Source: JBMNNS01 sp050942625
GTDB lineage: Bacteria; Bacillota; Dethiobacteria; DTU022; UBA8154
Direction of reading: 5' to 3'
Length of the DNA stretch: 40,113 nucleotides
Assembly: GCA_050942625.1 (NCBI GenBank)
Contig: JBMNNS010000005.1
Location: 1-40,113, forward strand
Under the pieces are notes generated by a model, which was given only the letters and a program-made list of their open reading frames with translations, was not told the DNA's origin and did not search any database. Positions within the stretch are counted from its first letter, which is position 1, and every line of letters begins with the position of its first letter. Shown piece after piece: positions 26,033 to 34,460 of the stretch. Both the position numbers and the translations under genes were made by a program.

Positions 26033-26197
26033 CTACTTTGGCGCCTTTGCCCTAGTTTGCAGCAGGGATAAAAAAGCTGCCAAAACGGAAAGAACAGCTC
26101 CGAATAAATAAGCGTATTTCAAAGCACCCAGGAAAGAAACTGCCTCCAACCCGCTGAGATGCATTATAGAAAAAACTGTTTGCAAGCGTGAAGTCAT
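26033..26197 (-). pseudogene. C-terminal remnant of an MFS transporter
   Basis: A 54-codon frame, too short for ordinary gene calls. It starts MTSRLQTVFSIMHLSGLEAV and contains a hydrophobic helix, YLFGAVLSVLAAFLSLL, followed by a charged tail. The pattern resembles the last transmembrane segment of drug-efflux MFS proteins of the 14-helix type. GGGAGG lies seven bases before the ATG, so it could still be translated. It is caught between repeat copy C and a solitary repeat end, which suggests the rest of the gene was deleted by events at the repeats. The MFS assignment rests on one helix and is tentative. Confidence 0.5.
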
Positions 26198-26210
26198 GTT
26201 ACTTCCTCCC

Positions 26211-26237
26211 TGGTCTCGAACCGTCTCCTGACACCAA
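26211..26237 (-). repeat. Solitary repeat end
   Basis: Read on the minus strand this contains GGAGACGGTTCGAGACCA, which also spans the left outer junction of copy A near 9285-9302, preceded in both places by TTGGTG and a similar stretch. It therefore looks like one end of the same repeat without the rest, and shows that the sequence outside the GAGACC border can belong to the repeat. Confidence 0.6.
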
Positions 26238-26248
26238 CACTTCTGCGC

Positions 26249-29200
26249 TTATTTCATTCGTTGTTTGGCTTGGAAAACCAGGCTTTCGATAAATTCGTCG
26301 CGGTTGGCGTTTTCTTTGCCGTCATAGTAGATCGTGATCATGGGCAAATCCAATGCCTCCCGCAGGGCACCCATCTGGGATTCCACGACTGAACCCGGCA
26401 TGCAGGTAAAGGGGGCCACAAATACTATTCCCGAAACGTCCTCCCTCCTGGCAAAAGCACAGGCCCTGCCGATGGTCATGGGAGGTTCCCCGCCGTAATG
26501 TTCCGAAACATATCTACGGGCCATTTGCATGATCTCCTGCGGCGAAGGTTCCTCGTGTCCTCGCAAAAGACCACTGGCGGCCTCCTCCAAAAGATGTTCG
26601 TTCCTTCCGGCCAGCCGGTTAACAAAGCCATAGCCTAACTTTAGCAAGTACCTGGACAGGTTCCTATTAAATTGGAAAGCAGTACAGGCCTCCCGGTAAT
26701 TGATATAAGCAGTATAAGAAAAAAGCTCTGATGTGGGGGCCAGGGAAACCTCCCCGCCTTCCTTTTCTATCTTCCTAATCAGTTCCCGGTTACAGCGATC
26801 ATCAAGACGGACATAAAACTCCCCGCCCAGCAGGATCAAGGGTCTTTTTCCCTCCGACTTTTCCACGTCCTGGAACGCCTGCGCCGCTTCAGCAAGGAGC
26901 GTCTCAAGGGGGGAAATATGTTTACCCGAAAGCAGCTTGAAGATATTAAAGCGGTAATTCCTTAAAATATCCAACAGCTTTTCCGAATATTTTTCAAAAA
27001 GAGCATCACTTGTACCTTCAACTAGTTCGTAGGGCCTGGTCGCATGCAGCATTTTGTAAAGGATATCCATTGCCGTTATACCGTCAAAAAGGCCCACTAT
27101 ATAATTAATCCCAAATCTTTTCAGAACATCATCTGCTTTGACGGAACAGATCCTCCTTTTGCCAAAGCCGGCCTTGTCGATAAGCAAAGATTGTGTGGGG
27201 GCATAAAGACCATAGCGGCAGGGGCCGCAGGCCCATCCCTGGAAAAAGACGGTCTCCTCCAGGGAGTCATGGCCGTTCTGGAAAAGATAATCTAGAAAGT
27301 CCTGCACATTCTGGATCAGGGGCAGGCATTCATCCCCATTTACAAAACGGCGGGCCAGGGTAAGGTCCTTATCCTGGCTGCGCGGCAAAACCTCTGCATC
27401 GACACCGTAATTTTGAAACATGGCTGCAAAAACCCTGGCATGGTGAGTAGGTTCGGGAATAAGGATCTTTTTCCAGTCGCGATCCCTTATGTACCTGGTC
27501 TGAGCCGAATAAAAAGTAAGCCTGGTAAATCCGTTTCTGGAACGGCAAGTATTTTGGAAGGCCTCCAGCCTGGTGATCATTCCGGCGGGTGCAGTATGGC
27601 CATCCAGTGTCAAGCGCAGGTAGCTGGAAAGGTTCCCCAAATAATGCCTTAACATGGCATTGGGGCCGCATTTGAAAGGATCCTGAAAAACGAGATGCAG
27701 CAGGGGCAACCCCGTTTTTTCCGCCCGTTCGTTCAAAAAATTTACCCAAAAAACGATGGAAAGCATTTTTTGGAGCTGGATGGGATAGATATTGTCCATG
27801 TTTTCAAAAAGTTCATCGAGTTGTTTATCAAATTCCTCCCTTTCGCCATCCAGAACTGCATCCACAATATCACCTTCGTACCAGCCCCGCAGGTGTTCCA
27901 GCAGGAATTCCTGCGGCACTGCGACAAGACCCCTCTGACGGGCATAGTGCAGCGAACCCTTCGAAACGAAATCATCACAGACCGTGTAAGACCTGCCCAG
28001 GAAAACAGCAACTACGGAATCCCGGAAACCTTTCAGCTCCTCCATAACCTTTTTGCTTTCTTCCATCAGGGAACGGCGAAAAGCCTCCTGGGCCTCATAG
28101 CCGGCCCCGACAGCTTGCTGCAGGAGGTTCTCCCGGTAACCGGTACCCAGTAATTTCCTGGCCACCGGTTCCAACTGGGCTGTTATTCTTTCCTGACCAC
28201 CTTTATAATTCAACTGCGCATACAGCAGTTTGTCTTCTTCTATCTTAAGGGAATTGGCAACCACACCTTTAACAGTCTGTATTAAGGAGCACGTGAAGGA
28301 ACGGGGCCAGTGTTCAGCCCAGGGAGGAGGTTCCATGTCAACAACCTCCGGAACAAAAATAAAATCGAGATCCTTTTCAACCAGTTCCTGGTAGTGGCCT
28401 ACCAGAACCTCGAGGGGATAACACATCTCCGTTTCCAGTTCTTTTTTCCCCTTTTCAAAGGTAGTTTCGGAGGTCTCCGGGGAAAGGACAACGCTTGCCC
28501 CGAGTTCCCTGAAAAAGGCAGCCCAAAAGGGATAAAGGTCAAAAAAGAGACCGCCCCTGGCTATCCCAACACGGGGTCCGCTGCTAAGGGGTTCCCCGGC
28601 AGCAGCCTCAAAAAGTGCCTTCCGGCGGGCCAGGTAGTCGGGGATACCGGAAACCTTGGCCTTCCTATCCAGGCCGGAATAGCGCCCGCAGCGATCCCCG
28701 TAAAGAAACTTGCTGCCATCACTGAAAGTGATCACATCCAGGGTGCAATTATGCTCATGGTCGCATTTGGCCTTGCATTTACTTTTGCTCACGGTAAAGG
28801 TATGCAGGTGTTGCAGGTCGCGGAAGGAAAATTCGCCTTTCAGGCCAAGGTTGTGGAAGCTTCTAGCTATTACCGCACAGCCAAGGGCCCCGGAAAGTTC
28901 GGGGTAAGGGGGAACAATGATCTCCTGTTTACATTCATGGGCAAAGGCGCTGGCCAGGGCATGGTTCCTGGCTGTAGCACCCGTAAAAATGATCCTGCCC
29001 TCCAGGGGCCTATTTTCTACTGTTTTACTGATATAATTTCTTGCTGAGGAATAAGCCAGGCTGGCCAGTTGTGAAGTCAGGGGCAGCCCCTGAGAAGCGG
29101 CCGACACAAGGGCGGATTGGGAAAGAAGGGTACAGGTGTCCCCAAGATCAATGGCATATTCGGCCTTGAAAGCCTTGTCGGAGAATTCACCCTCGATCTG

Positions 29201-30574
29201 CACCCCCAGCAGGCCGGCCAGGTTTTCTAAAAAAGTCCCTGTCCCTGCTGCACAAACGGGATTCATATTGTAGTCGTATAAAACGCCGTCTTTTAGCTGC
29301 AGGAATTTGGAATCCTCCCCGCCTATTTCAATAATAGAAAAGATCCCTTCTGCACCGCAAAGATATTTTACACCCTCTGCCTGGCAGGTTATCTCGTCCA
29401 CGGCATATTCTGCGCAAAGAATTTTCTGGGAAAGGAAACGCCCAGAACCAGTAGTGCAGGCAACCATGGGAACATCCTTTAGCATTTCCCCATATTTTTG
29501 TTCTACTTCCTTCATCAGCTCCAAAACCTGCAGCGCAGGCCGCCCCGCAGTGGGAAGATAAATCCCCCCCATAAAAGCACCCCGGCCGTCCAGAAGAACA
29601 CATTTTGTGGATACGGAACCGCAGTCGACGCCAAGGTAGACGGTTGATAAATCAAAATTTTGTTTCCCCGGGGGGGGATCCATATATTTTACTTTTTCCG
29701 GAGATAAAGAGGGCAAAGGCCTTTCCGGTTTATAATGTCTGGATAAAAGATCGTCAAGGCTAAAACGATCAACTTGAAGTTGGACCTGCCCCTGCACCGC
29801 TGCACCAAGGGCATTCAAATATTCATGTTCTGGGGGAACCAGCAGCTCGGTGGAACATTCCTCGCAATATTCGCCAATGTACTTCATAACCGCTTTGTTG
29901 TTGGCCACACCACCAACAGCCATCAAGGAAGCAATGTCCTTGATCCTGCTTTGGGCCACCCCAGTTAAAACCATATCCGCCAGCGCTTTAGCCATACCGG
30001 CGGTGACAGAACCCTGGGTTGCGCCCTCATTGATGGCATGGGTCATGTCGGACTTGGCGAAAACTGCACAGCGGCCTGAAATCCTGACCGGAGCATCAGC
30101 CTGCAGGGCAATTTCAGCCAGCTCCTGGTCATTATAGCCCATCCTGGTGGCCTGCTGGTACCAAAAGGAACCGCTGCCGGCAGCACATTGACCGTTGCGG
30201 TTAAAAAAACGAACCGTTCCTCCGGTCCCCAGTTCCATATAGTACATATTTTCATGGCCGAGGGAAAGAACTGCGTTACATTGCAGACCCTGGTAACCCA
30301 TACCGGCTTGCAGGGCTTCTATCTCAAGTAAAGGCTTAACATCAAACTCCCCCGCCAAAAGACCGGCGTTTGCCCCGGTTAAACCAAATTGCGCTAGGCC
30401 CTCAACTATCCCTTCTAAAAGGTATTCCAGGCATTTTTTGGCAGCCCCAACCGGATTGCCGGCTGTAGGAACATTAACTCTTTTTATTTCATCGCCATTA
30501 AGCAGTACTCCCTTGACGGCGTAAGTTCCCACATCCAGCCCTATTCTAGGAACCTTGACAGCGTAATTACCCAT
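26249..30574 (-). CDS. Double-activase 2-hydroxyacyl-CoA dehydratase activator-like protein (BadF/BadG/BcrA/BcrD family)
   Basis: A 1441-residue cytoplasmic protein. Two ASKHA-type activase domains occur in tandem: the first begins GLDVGTYAVKGVL (about 12-24) with the cluster-type cysteines C130 and C169; the second begins GVDCGSVSTKCVLL (about 315-328) with IIEIGGEDSK, C441 and C481. In known activators paired Cys from two subunits hold one [4Fe-4S] cluster, and ATP hydrolysis drives electron transfer to a dehydratase or benzoyl-CoA reductase. The rest is the DUF2229/HgdB-like region (PRVGIARGGLFFDLYPFW, CYPLEVLVGH, CGPCRYGLYAP, FTCMPGSVVESQM). Large proteins of this architecture are common in Clostridia but have no settled substrate. 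The first domain lacks the IGGEDSK form (MELGTGGTVRF instead). The ATG follows AGGGTGA. Confidence 0.88.
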   Translation of the reverse strand: MGNYAVKVPRIGLDVGTYAVKGVLLNGDEIKRVNVPTAGNPVGAAKKCLEYLLEGIVEGLAQFGLTGANAGLLAGEFDVKPLLEIEALQAGMGYQGLQCNAVLSLGHENMYYMELGTGGTVRFFNRNGQCAAGSGSFWYQQATRMGYNDQELAEIALQADAPVRISGRCAVFAKSDMTHAINEGATQGSVTAGMAKALADMVLTGVAQSRIKDIASLMAVGGVANNKAVMKYIGEYCEECSTELLVPPEHEYLNALGAAVQGQVQLQVDRFSLDDLLSRHYKPERPLPSLSPEKVKYMDPPPGKQNFDLSTVYLGVDCGSVSTKCVLLDGRGAFMGGIYLPTAGRPALQVLELMKEVEQKYGEMLKDVPMVACTTGSGRFLSQKILCAEYAVDEITCQAEGVKYLCGAEGIFSIIEIGGEDSKFLQLKDGVLYDYNMNPVCAAGTGTFLENLAGLLGVQIEGEFSDKAFKAEYAIDLGDTCTLLSQSALVSAASQGLPLTSQLASLAYSSARNYISKTVENRPLEGRIIFTGATARNHALASAFAHECKQEIIVPPYPELSGALGCAVIARSFHNLGLKGEFSFRDLQHLHTFTVSKSKCKAKCDHEHNCTLDVITFSDGSKFLYGDRCGRYSGLDRKAKVSGIPDYLARRKALFEAAAGEPLSSGPRVGIARGGLFFDLYPFWAAFFRELGASVVLSPETSETTFEKGKKELETEMCYPLEVLVGHYQELVEKDLDFIFVPEVVDMEPPPWAEHWPRSFTCSLIQTVKGVVANSLKIEEDKLLYAQLNYKGGQERITAQLEPVARKLLGTGYRENLLQQAVGAGYEAQEAFRRSLMEESKKVMEELKGFRDSVVAVFLGRSYTVCDDFVSKGSLHYARQRGLVAVPQEFLLEHLRGWYEGDIVDAVLDGEREEFDKQLDELFENMDNIYPIQLQKMLSIVFWVNFLNERAEKTGLPLLHLVFQDPFKCGPNAMLRHYLGNLSSYLRLTLDGHTAPAGMITRLEAFQNTCRSRNGFTRLTFYSAQTRYIRDRDWKKILIPEPTHHARVFAAMFQNYGVDAEVLPRSQDKDLTLARRFVNGDECLPLIQNVQDFLDYLFQNGHDSLEETVFFQGWACGPCRYGLYAPTQSLLIDKAGFGKRRICSVKADDVLKRFGINYIVGLFDGITAMDILYKMLHATRPYELVEGTSDALFEKYSEKLLDILRNYRFNIFKLLSGKHISPLETLLAEAAQAFQDVEKSEGKRPLILLGGEFYVRLDDRCNRELIRKIEKEGGEVSLAPTSELFSYTAYINYREACTAFQFNRNLSRYLLKLGYGFVNRLAGRNEHLLEEAASGLLRGHEEPSPQEIMQMARRYVSEHYGGEPPMTIGRACAFARREDVSGIVFVAPFTCMPGSVVESQMGALREALDLPMITIYYDGKENANRDEFIESLVFQAKQRMK

Positions 30575-30619
30575 TAAATCACCCTTTTTCTCACGATGAA
30601 AAACATCTTCAGTAATAAT

Positions 30620-30648
30620 AATGTAGCAATTAAGGATTTAACTGTCAA
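30620..30648 (-). promoter_or_regulatory. Promoter of the activase gene
   Basis: TTGACA (30643-30648, minus strand) and TACATT (30620-30625) are separated by exactly 17 bases and lie 46 bases before the start codon. The -10 matches only partly. The region also separates this gene from lgt upstream. Confidence 0.6.
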
Positions 30649-30680
30649 GTTTGCAGAATTAAACTGTTTTTTTGCTTTTT

Positions 30681-31442
30681 TTATATTTTGTTATATTTTA
30701 TTCTCGTTATTTTCCTTTTTTTCTGGAAAAACGCAAAACCGGCAATAATGATCAGAGCCGAGGAAATAATCTGTGCCTGGCTCATGAAGCCAAGAAGGGG
30801 TATTTCGGTTCGAAAAAATTCGACTGTAAAGCGGTAAATACCGTAAAAGATCACAAATAAAAGGAAAACAAAACCGTCAAAGTCCTTATATTTTCTAAGA
30901 TATCGAAGCAGTATAAAAATAAGCAGGGCCGAAGCCGAAGCATAGAGCTGGGTTGGATGCCTTTTAAAGCCATCCACCGTTGGGAAGACCACCCCCCAGG
31001 GGACCTCCGTTATTTTACCGTAGCAACAGCCGTTTAAAAAGCAACCGATCCTGGTAATTGCGTAACCAAGAGCTATAAAAGGGCTAGTAAGATCCAGTGC
31101 GCTAAAAAAAGACACTTTCCTATATTGGCAATAAAAATAAACACCCGTCAGGGCTGCCAGTAGGCCCCCATAAAAAATCAGCCCCCCTTCCCTGAAGGCA
31201 AAAATCCTCCACCAGGAATCCCCGCGGTATAATTCCCAATTAAAAATAACGAAGGTCAGGCGGGAACCCAGAACCGCAAGGACAATCGTAAGAATAAAGG
31301 CCTCATAGATATGTTCCAGGTTAAATTCTTCCAAGGGGGCCTCCTTCAGGGTCCAGAGCATCCCGATACTAAAGGCCAGAAATAGCATCGCTCCATAAGA
31401 ATAAAGGGCAAAGTCGCCAATTTTGAATAAAATGGGATGCAT
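30681..31442 (-). CDS. lgt: Prolipoprotein diacylglyceryl transferase
   Basis: A 253-residue polytopic membrane enzyme that transfers diacylglycerol from phosphatidylglycerol to the lipobox Cys of prolipoproteins such as the two binding proteins in this window. GCFLNGCCYGKITEVPWGVVF, HPTQLYAS, EGGLIFYGGL and FRTEIPLLG are the Lgt signatures. The ATG at 31442 is chosen because AAGGAGAG lies just upstream; reading on to 31616 would overlap rnhA and adds an unrelated leader. Its start is 37 bases after the rnhA stop, so the two are probably co-transcribed. Confidence 0.95.
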   Translation of the reverse strand: MHPILFKIGDFALYSYGAMLFLAFSIGMLWTLKEAPLEEFNLEHIYEAFILTIVLAVLGSRLTFVIFNWELYRGDSWWRIFAFREGGLIFYGGLLAALTGVYFYCQYRKVSFFSALDLTSPFIALGYAITRIGCFLNGCCYGKITEVPWGVVFPTVDGFKRHPTQLYASASALLIFILLRYLRKYKDFDGFVFLLFVIFYGIYRFTVEFFRTEIPLLGFMSQAQIISSALIIIAGFAFFQKKRKITRIKYNKI

Positions 31443-31479
31443 CTTTTTCTCTCCTTCCCGGTACAAATTTTTTTGTAAC

Positions 31480-31923
31480 TTAGGGGATAGCCTTTCTTGC
31501 CAGGTAATCACAACGGTTGTTGTATTCGTTATCGCTGTGACCTTTGACCTTAATCCACTGCACGTCATGGCGGCGATCAAGCCTGAGTAGTTCCTCCCAA
31601 AGATCCCGATTTTCAACCGGTTCCTTTTTTGTCGTTAACCAACCATTGAGCTGCCATTTGCGAAGCCAGCCCTTCAGAAAGGCATTCACCAGGTAAACAC
31701 TATCGGAATAAAGTTTAACGCTGCAGGGTTCCTTCAAAGCTTTCAAAGCTTCCAGGGCTGCGAGCATTTCCATTCTCTGGTTGGTGGTATCTTCTTCCCC
31801 CCCCCAGATCTCCTTTTGTTTATCCTGGTAGATCAACAGTGCTGCCCAGCCCCCCGGGCCGGGGTTTCCGCTACAGGCACCGTCGGTATAAATAATGACT
31901 TCTTTCTTTTTTGGAGGCAACAA
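31480..31923 (-). CDS. rnhA: Ribonuclease HI
   Basis: A 147-residue RNase H1 that cuts RNA in RNA-DNA hybrids. The acidic catalytic residues are visible: Asp in IIYTDGACSGNPGPGGW, Glu in RMEMLAALEAL, Asp in LYSDSVYLVNAF and the last Asp in NNRCDYLARKA; VKGHSDNEYNN carries the loop His. It starts with TTG, at 31923 or the next codon, behind GGGAGGGAAGG. It lies after a gap of about 110 bases from thiE. Confidence 0.95.
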   Translation of the reverse strand: MLPPKKKEVIIYTDGACSGNPGPGGWAALLIYQDKQKEIWGGEEDTTNQRMEMLAALEALKALKEPCSVKLYSDSVYLVNAFLKGWLRKWQLNGWLTTKKEPVENRDLWEELLRLDRRHDVQWIKVKGHSDNEYNNRCDYLARKAIP

Positions 31924-32031
31924 CCTTCCCTCCCTTTACCAAAAAATCTCCAACAATACGGCTAACGCTGAAAACATTTTTTATATCTTATTGTTATTAA
32001 ATTATAGTAAACCTAAAATTGGAAAAGGCTT

Positions 32032-32694
32032 TTAGTGATAGTGCCGCATAGCCCGGCTGGCTCCTTGCACCTGTTCCAATATCTTCCTTGCAGCGGCTGT
32101 AATATCCGGGGCGGCGATCACACTGGAGATGGCTGCCACGCCGGCCGCACCTGCTTCGATTACTTTTGCAGCGTTTTCCACATTTATACCACCAATTCCC
32201 ACTACAGGAATCTTTACTTCCCTGCAAATCCGGGAAAGTATTTCCAGACCAATGGCCTGCCGGGCATCCGGCTTTGTAGCAGTAGCAAAAACAGCCCCCG
32301 CCCCCAGATAAGTAGCTCCCAGGTTTTCTGCCTGGCAGGCCTGCTGGGGGTTATCGACCGAAACCCCAAGGATCATGCCGGCAGGCATGATCCGGCAGGC
32401 AGCTTCCGGCGGCAGATCATCCTGACCCAGGTGCACACCGTCGGCCCCAACGGCCAGGGCAATATCAAGGCGATCATTGACAATAAGAGGAACCCCTTTT
32501 TTCCTGGTAATTTTACGAAGTTCCCCGGCTTTTAAAAATAATGTCCTGGAGTCAGCACCCTTTTCCCGTAACTGTATACAGGTCGCTCCGCCGGCAATGG
32601 CTTTCTCCACTACCTCCCGGAGGGGCCTTCCACCGGCCAGGAAACTATCTGTAATCACATAAAGGCTTAAATCCAAGGACATGGGATTTTGCAT
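32032..32694 (-). CDS. thiE: Thiamine-phosphate synthase
   Basis: A 220-residue TIM-barrel enzyme that joins HMP-PP and thiazole phosphate to thiamine monophosphate. CIQLREKGADSR, VPLIVNDRLDIALAVGADGV, HLGQDDLP, GVSVDNPQQA, YLGAGAVFATATKPDA and VVGIGGINVENA are diagnostic. It is the last gene of the thi unit and starts 38 bases after thiM. No strong Shine-Dalgarno is seen before the ATG at 32694; M5 is an alternative start. Confidence 0.95.
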   Translation of the reverse strand: MQNPMSLDLSLYVITDSFLAGGRPLREVVEKAIAGGATCIQLREKGADSRTLFLKAGELRKITRKKGVPLIVNDRLDIALAVGADGVHLGQDDLPPEAACRIMPAGMILGVSVDNPQQACQAENLGATYLGAGAVFATATKPDARQAIGLEILSRICREVKIPVVGIGGINVENAAKVIEAGAAGVAAISSVIAAPDITAAARKILEQVQGASRAMRHYH

Positions 32695-32732
32695 GATGCT
32701 GTTTTCACCAACCTTTTTTCACTAACTGCTAA

Positions 32733-33602
32733 TCATTGTATTTCCACCCTGGCCCGTCTGTCAAGCTCCTCCGGGGTGAGAAAAAAAAGGGCATCTAAGA
32801 GTCTTCTTTTAAATTCAGCCGGCCCCAAAAAACTTGCTCCTTCGTCCCCAGCCGTTTCCCTATTTACTACCGTTTCTCCATCCCCTGCCGTTTCCCTGCC
32901 TCCGGCTGCTATCTCACCGGCAACGCCCATGGCAACAAGGGCGGCGGTGGCTGCCATAAAATGGTCCTTTTCCACTGCTGCAAAAGAAGCTACCAGGGAA
33001 GCAGCCATGCAGCCACTACCGACAACAAGGGGCAAAAGCCAGTGCCCGTTCCGCACCCTTGCCACCCTGCGGCCGTCGGTGAGCAGATCCACGGGTCCCG
33101 TAACAGCCACCACCGCCCCATAGTCCAGTGTTTTTAGCAAACCCAGCGCCCCGGGAAGGGGATCAGCATCCTCTTCAAGGCTTTGCACACCGCTGATCCG
33201 GGGTTTTTTGACACCGGCCAAAGACATAATTTCTGCATTGTTTCCCTTGATGAGGGCCGGCTTCGCCTCCCTGATAATTAAGCGGGATGTTTCCGTGCGA
33301 TAAGAGGTTGCACCAGCCCCTACAGGATCAAGCACTACAGGGATATCCTCAGCCCGTGCTTTTTTCCCCATTGCCAACATGGCTTCAACCTGGGCAGGGT
33401 ACAGCGTACCTATATTTATCACGGCACCCCTTGCGCTGCTTACCATTTCCTCAACCTCTTCTTTCGTTGGGGCCATGACCGGCAATGCTCCAATGCTCAT
33501 GGTTATATCGGCGCAATCACCGATAGTCACATTATTGGTAATATGGTGGATCAAAGGTTTTTCCCGGCGTATTCTCTTCAAAATATCGGCTCCATTAAAC
33601 AT
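32733..33602 (-). CDS. thiM: Hydroxyethylthiazole kinase
   Basis: A 289-residue ribokinase-like salvage enzyme that phosphorylates hydroxyethylthiazole. PLIHHITNNVTIGDCADI, MVSSARGAVINIGTL, VVLDPVGAGATSYR, IKGNNAEIMSLAG and LPLVVGSGCMAASLVASF (anion-hole Cys) are typical. Near residues 249-268 there is a low-complexity insert with a repeated RETAGD motif, not part of the usual fold. Its ATG overlaps the end of thiD by 8 bases. Confidence 0.95.
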   Translation of the reverse strand: MFNGADILKRIRREKPLIHHITNNVTIGDCADITMSIGALPVMAPTKEEVEEMVSSARGAVINIGTLYPAQVEAMLAMGKKARAEDIPVVLDPVGAGATSYRTETSRLIIREAKPALIKGNNAEIMSLAGVKKPRISGVQSLEEDADPLPGALGLLKTLDYGAVVAVTGPVDLLTDGRRVARVRNGHWLLPLVVGSGCMAASLVASFAAVEKDHFMAATAALVAMGVAGEIAAGGRETAGDGETVVNRETAGDEGASFLGPAEFKRRLLDALFFLTPEELDRRARVEIQ

Positions 33603-34437
33603 AGTGTTGCCCGCCTTTCCCCTTGTTTTTCCCCCAGGTTAAAAAATGATCCATGGGACCGTTTCCATGGCCAAGCTCTAAGCCATAGGCCACTATTTTC
33701 TGTAAATATTTTCGAGCCGCCCAGACGGCTGAAGGAACCGCCCGGCCTCCGGCCAGGTTGGAAGCAATAGCCGAAGCAAATGTGCAACCCGTCCCGTGAG
33801 TGTTTTTCGTCTCAATGCGGGGAGCCCGGTAATAATAAAAAGTTTTCCCGTCATAGAGCAGATCAGTCAGCTCCACATCATGGCGAAAATGGCCCCCCTT
33901 CAGCAGCACAAAGGCCGGGCCCATTGCAAAAAGCTGCCGTGCGGCTTCCCGCATGTCGTGAAGGTCTTCAATGCTTCCCCCACAAAAAGTCTCTGCTTCG
34001 GGCAGGTTAGGGGTAATAAGCCTGGCCAGAGGAAAAAGTTGCTCCTGCATGGCCTTTTGGGCACCCTCCTCCAGGAGGTAATCCCCGCTTTTTGCCACCA
34101 TAACTGGATCCACCACCACATTTTTAAGCCGGTATTGCTTTATTTTTGCCGCAACGGCGGCGACAATTTCTGCATTCCCCAGCATCCCTGTTTTTACTGC
34201 CGCCACCTCAAAATCCTGCAAAACAGTATCTATTTGCGCCTCTACCATTTCAACCGGTAGCAACTGAAACTTTTCTACCGCCATCGTATTCTGGGCTGTA
34301 ACTGCCGTTATTACCGTAAGGCCATAGACCCCCTGGGCCGCCATCGTTTTTAAGTCTGCCTGGATCCCAGCACCCGCCCCGGAATCAGAACCGGCAATAG
34401 TTAAAACACATTTTAGCATTTTCCTTGCCCCACCCAT
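33595..34437 (-). CDS. thiD: Hydroxymethylpyrimidine (phosphate) kinase
   Basis: About 280 residues; phosphorylates HMP and HMP-P for thiamine synthesis. The start region MLKCVLTIAGSDSGAGAG and QADLKTMAAQGVYG, VVVDPVMVAKSGD, LLKGGH and the catalytic THGTGCTFASAIASNL are diagnostic. The ATG at 34437 follows AGGAAGGAGG; the ATG at 34419 (MLKCV) follows GCAAGGAAA and is also possible. A longer frame to 34596 overlaps the end of thiC and is not credible. It lies 23 bases after thiC. Confidence 0.94.
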   Translation of the reverse strand: MGGARKMLKCVLTIAGSDSGAGAGIQADLKTMAAQGVYGLTVITAVTAQNTMAVEKFQLLPVEMVEAQIDTVLQDFEVAAVKTGMLGNAEIVAAVAAKIKQYRLKNVVVDPVMVAKSGDYLLEEGAQKAMQEQLFPLARLITPNLPEAETFCGGSIEDLHDMREAARQLFAMGPAFVLLKGGHFRHDVELTDLLYDGKTFYYYRAPRIETKNTHGTGCTFASAIASNLAGGRAVPSAVWAARKYLQKIVAYGLELGHGNGPMDHFLTWGKNKGKGGQHYV

Positions 34438-34460
34438 ATTAGGACAGGCCTCCTTCCTGC

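Larger units (their letters stand above)
25697..26248. other. Gap of repeats and a gene remnant after transporter operon 2
   Basis: About 550 bases hold repeat copy C (25783-26012), a 54-codon MFS remnant on the minus strand (26033-26197) and a solitary repeat end (26211-26237). Outside these I see nothing. Confidence 0.6.

Noticed and set aside
28310..29047. A 245-codon plus-strand frame opposite the activase gene
   Set aside because: It lies wholly inside the minus-strand activase gene, which has clear domain motifs; the plus-strand translation has no family features.
31443..31616. N-terminal extension of lgt
   Set aside because: It overlaps rnhA, has no homology to Lgt, and the ATG at 31442 has a good ribosome binding site.
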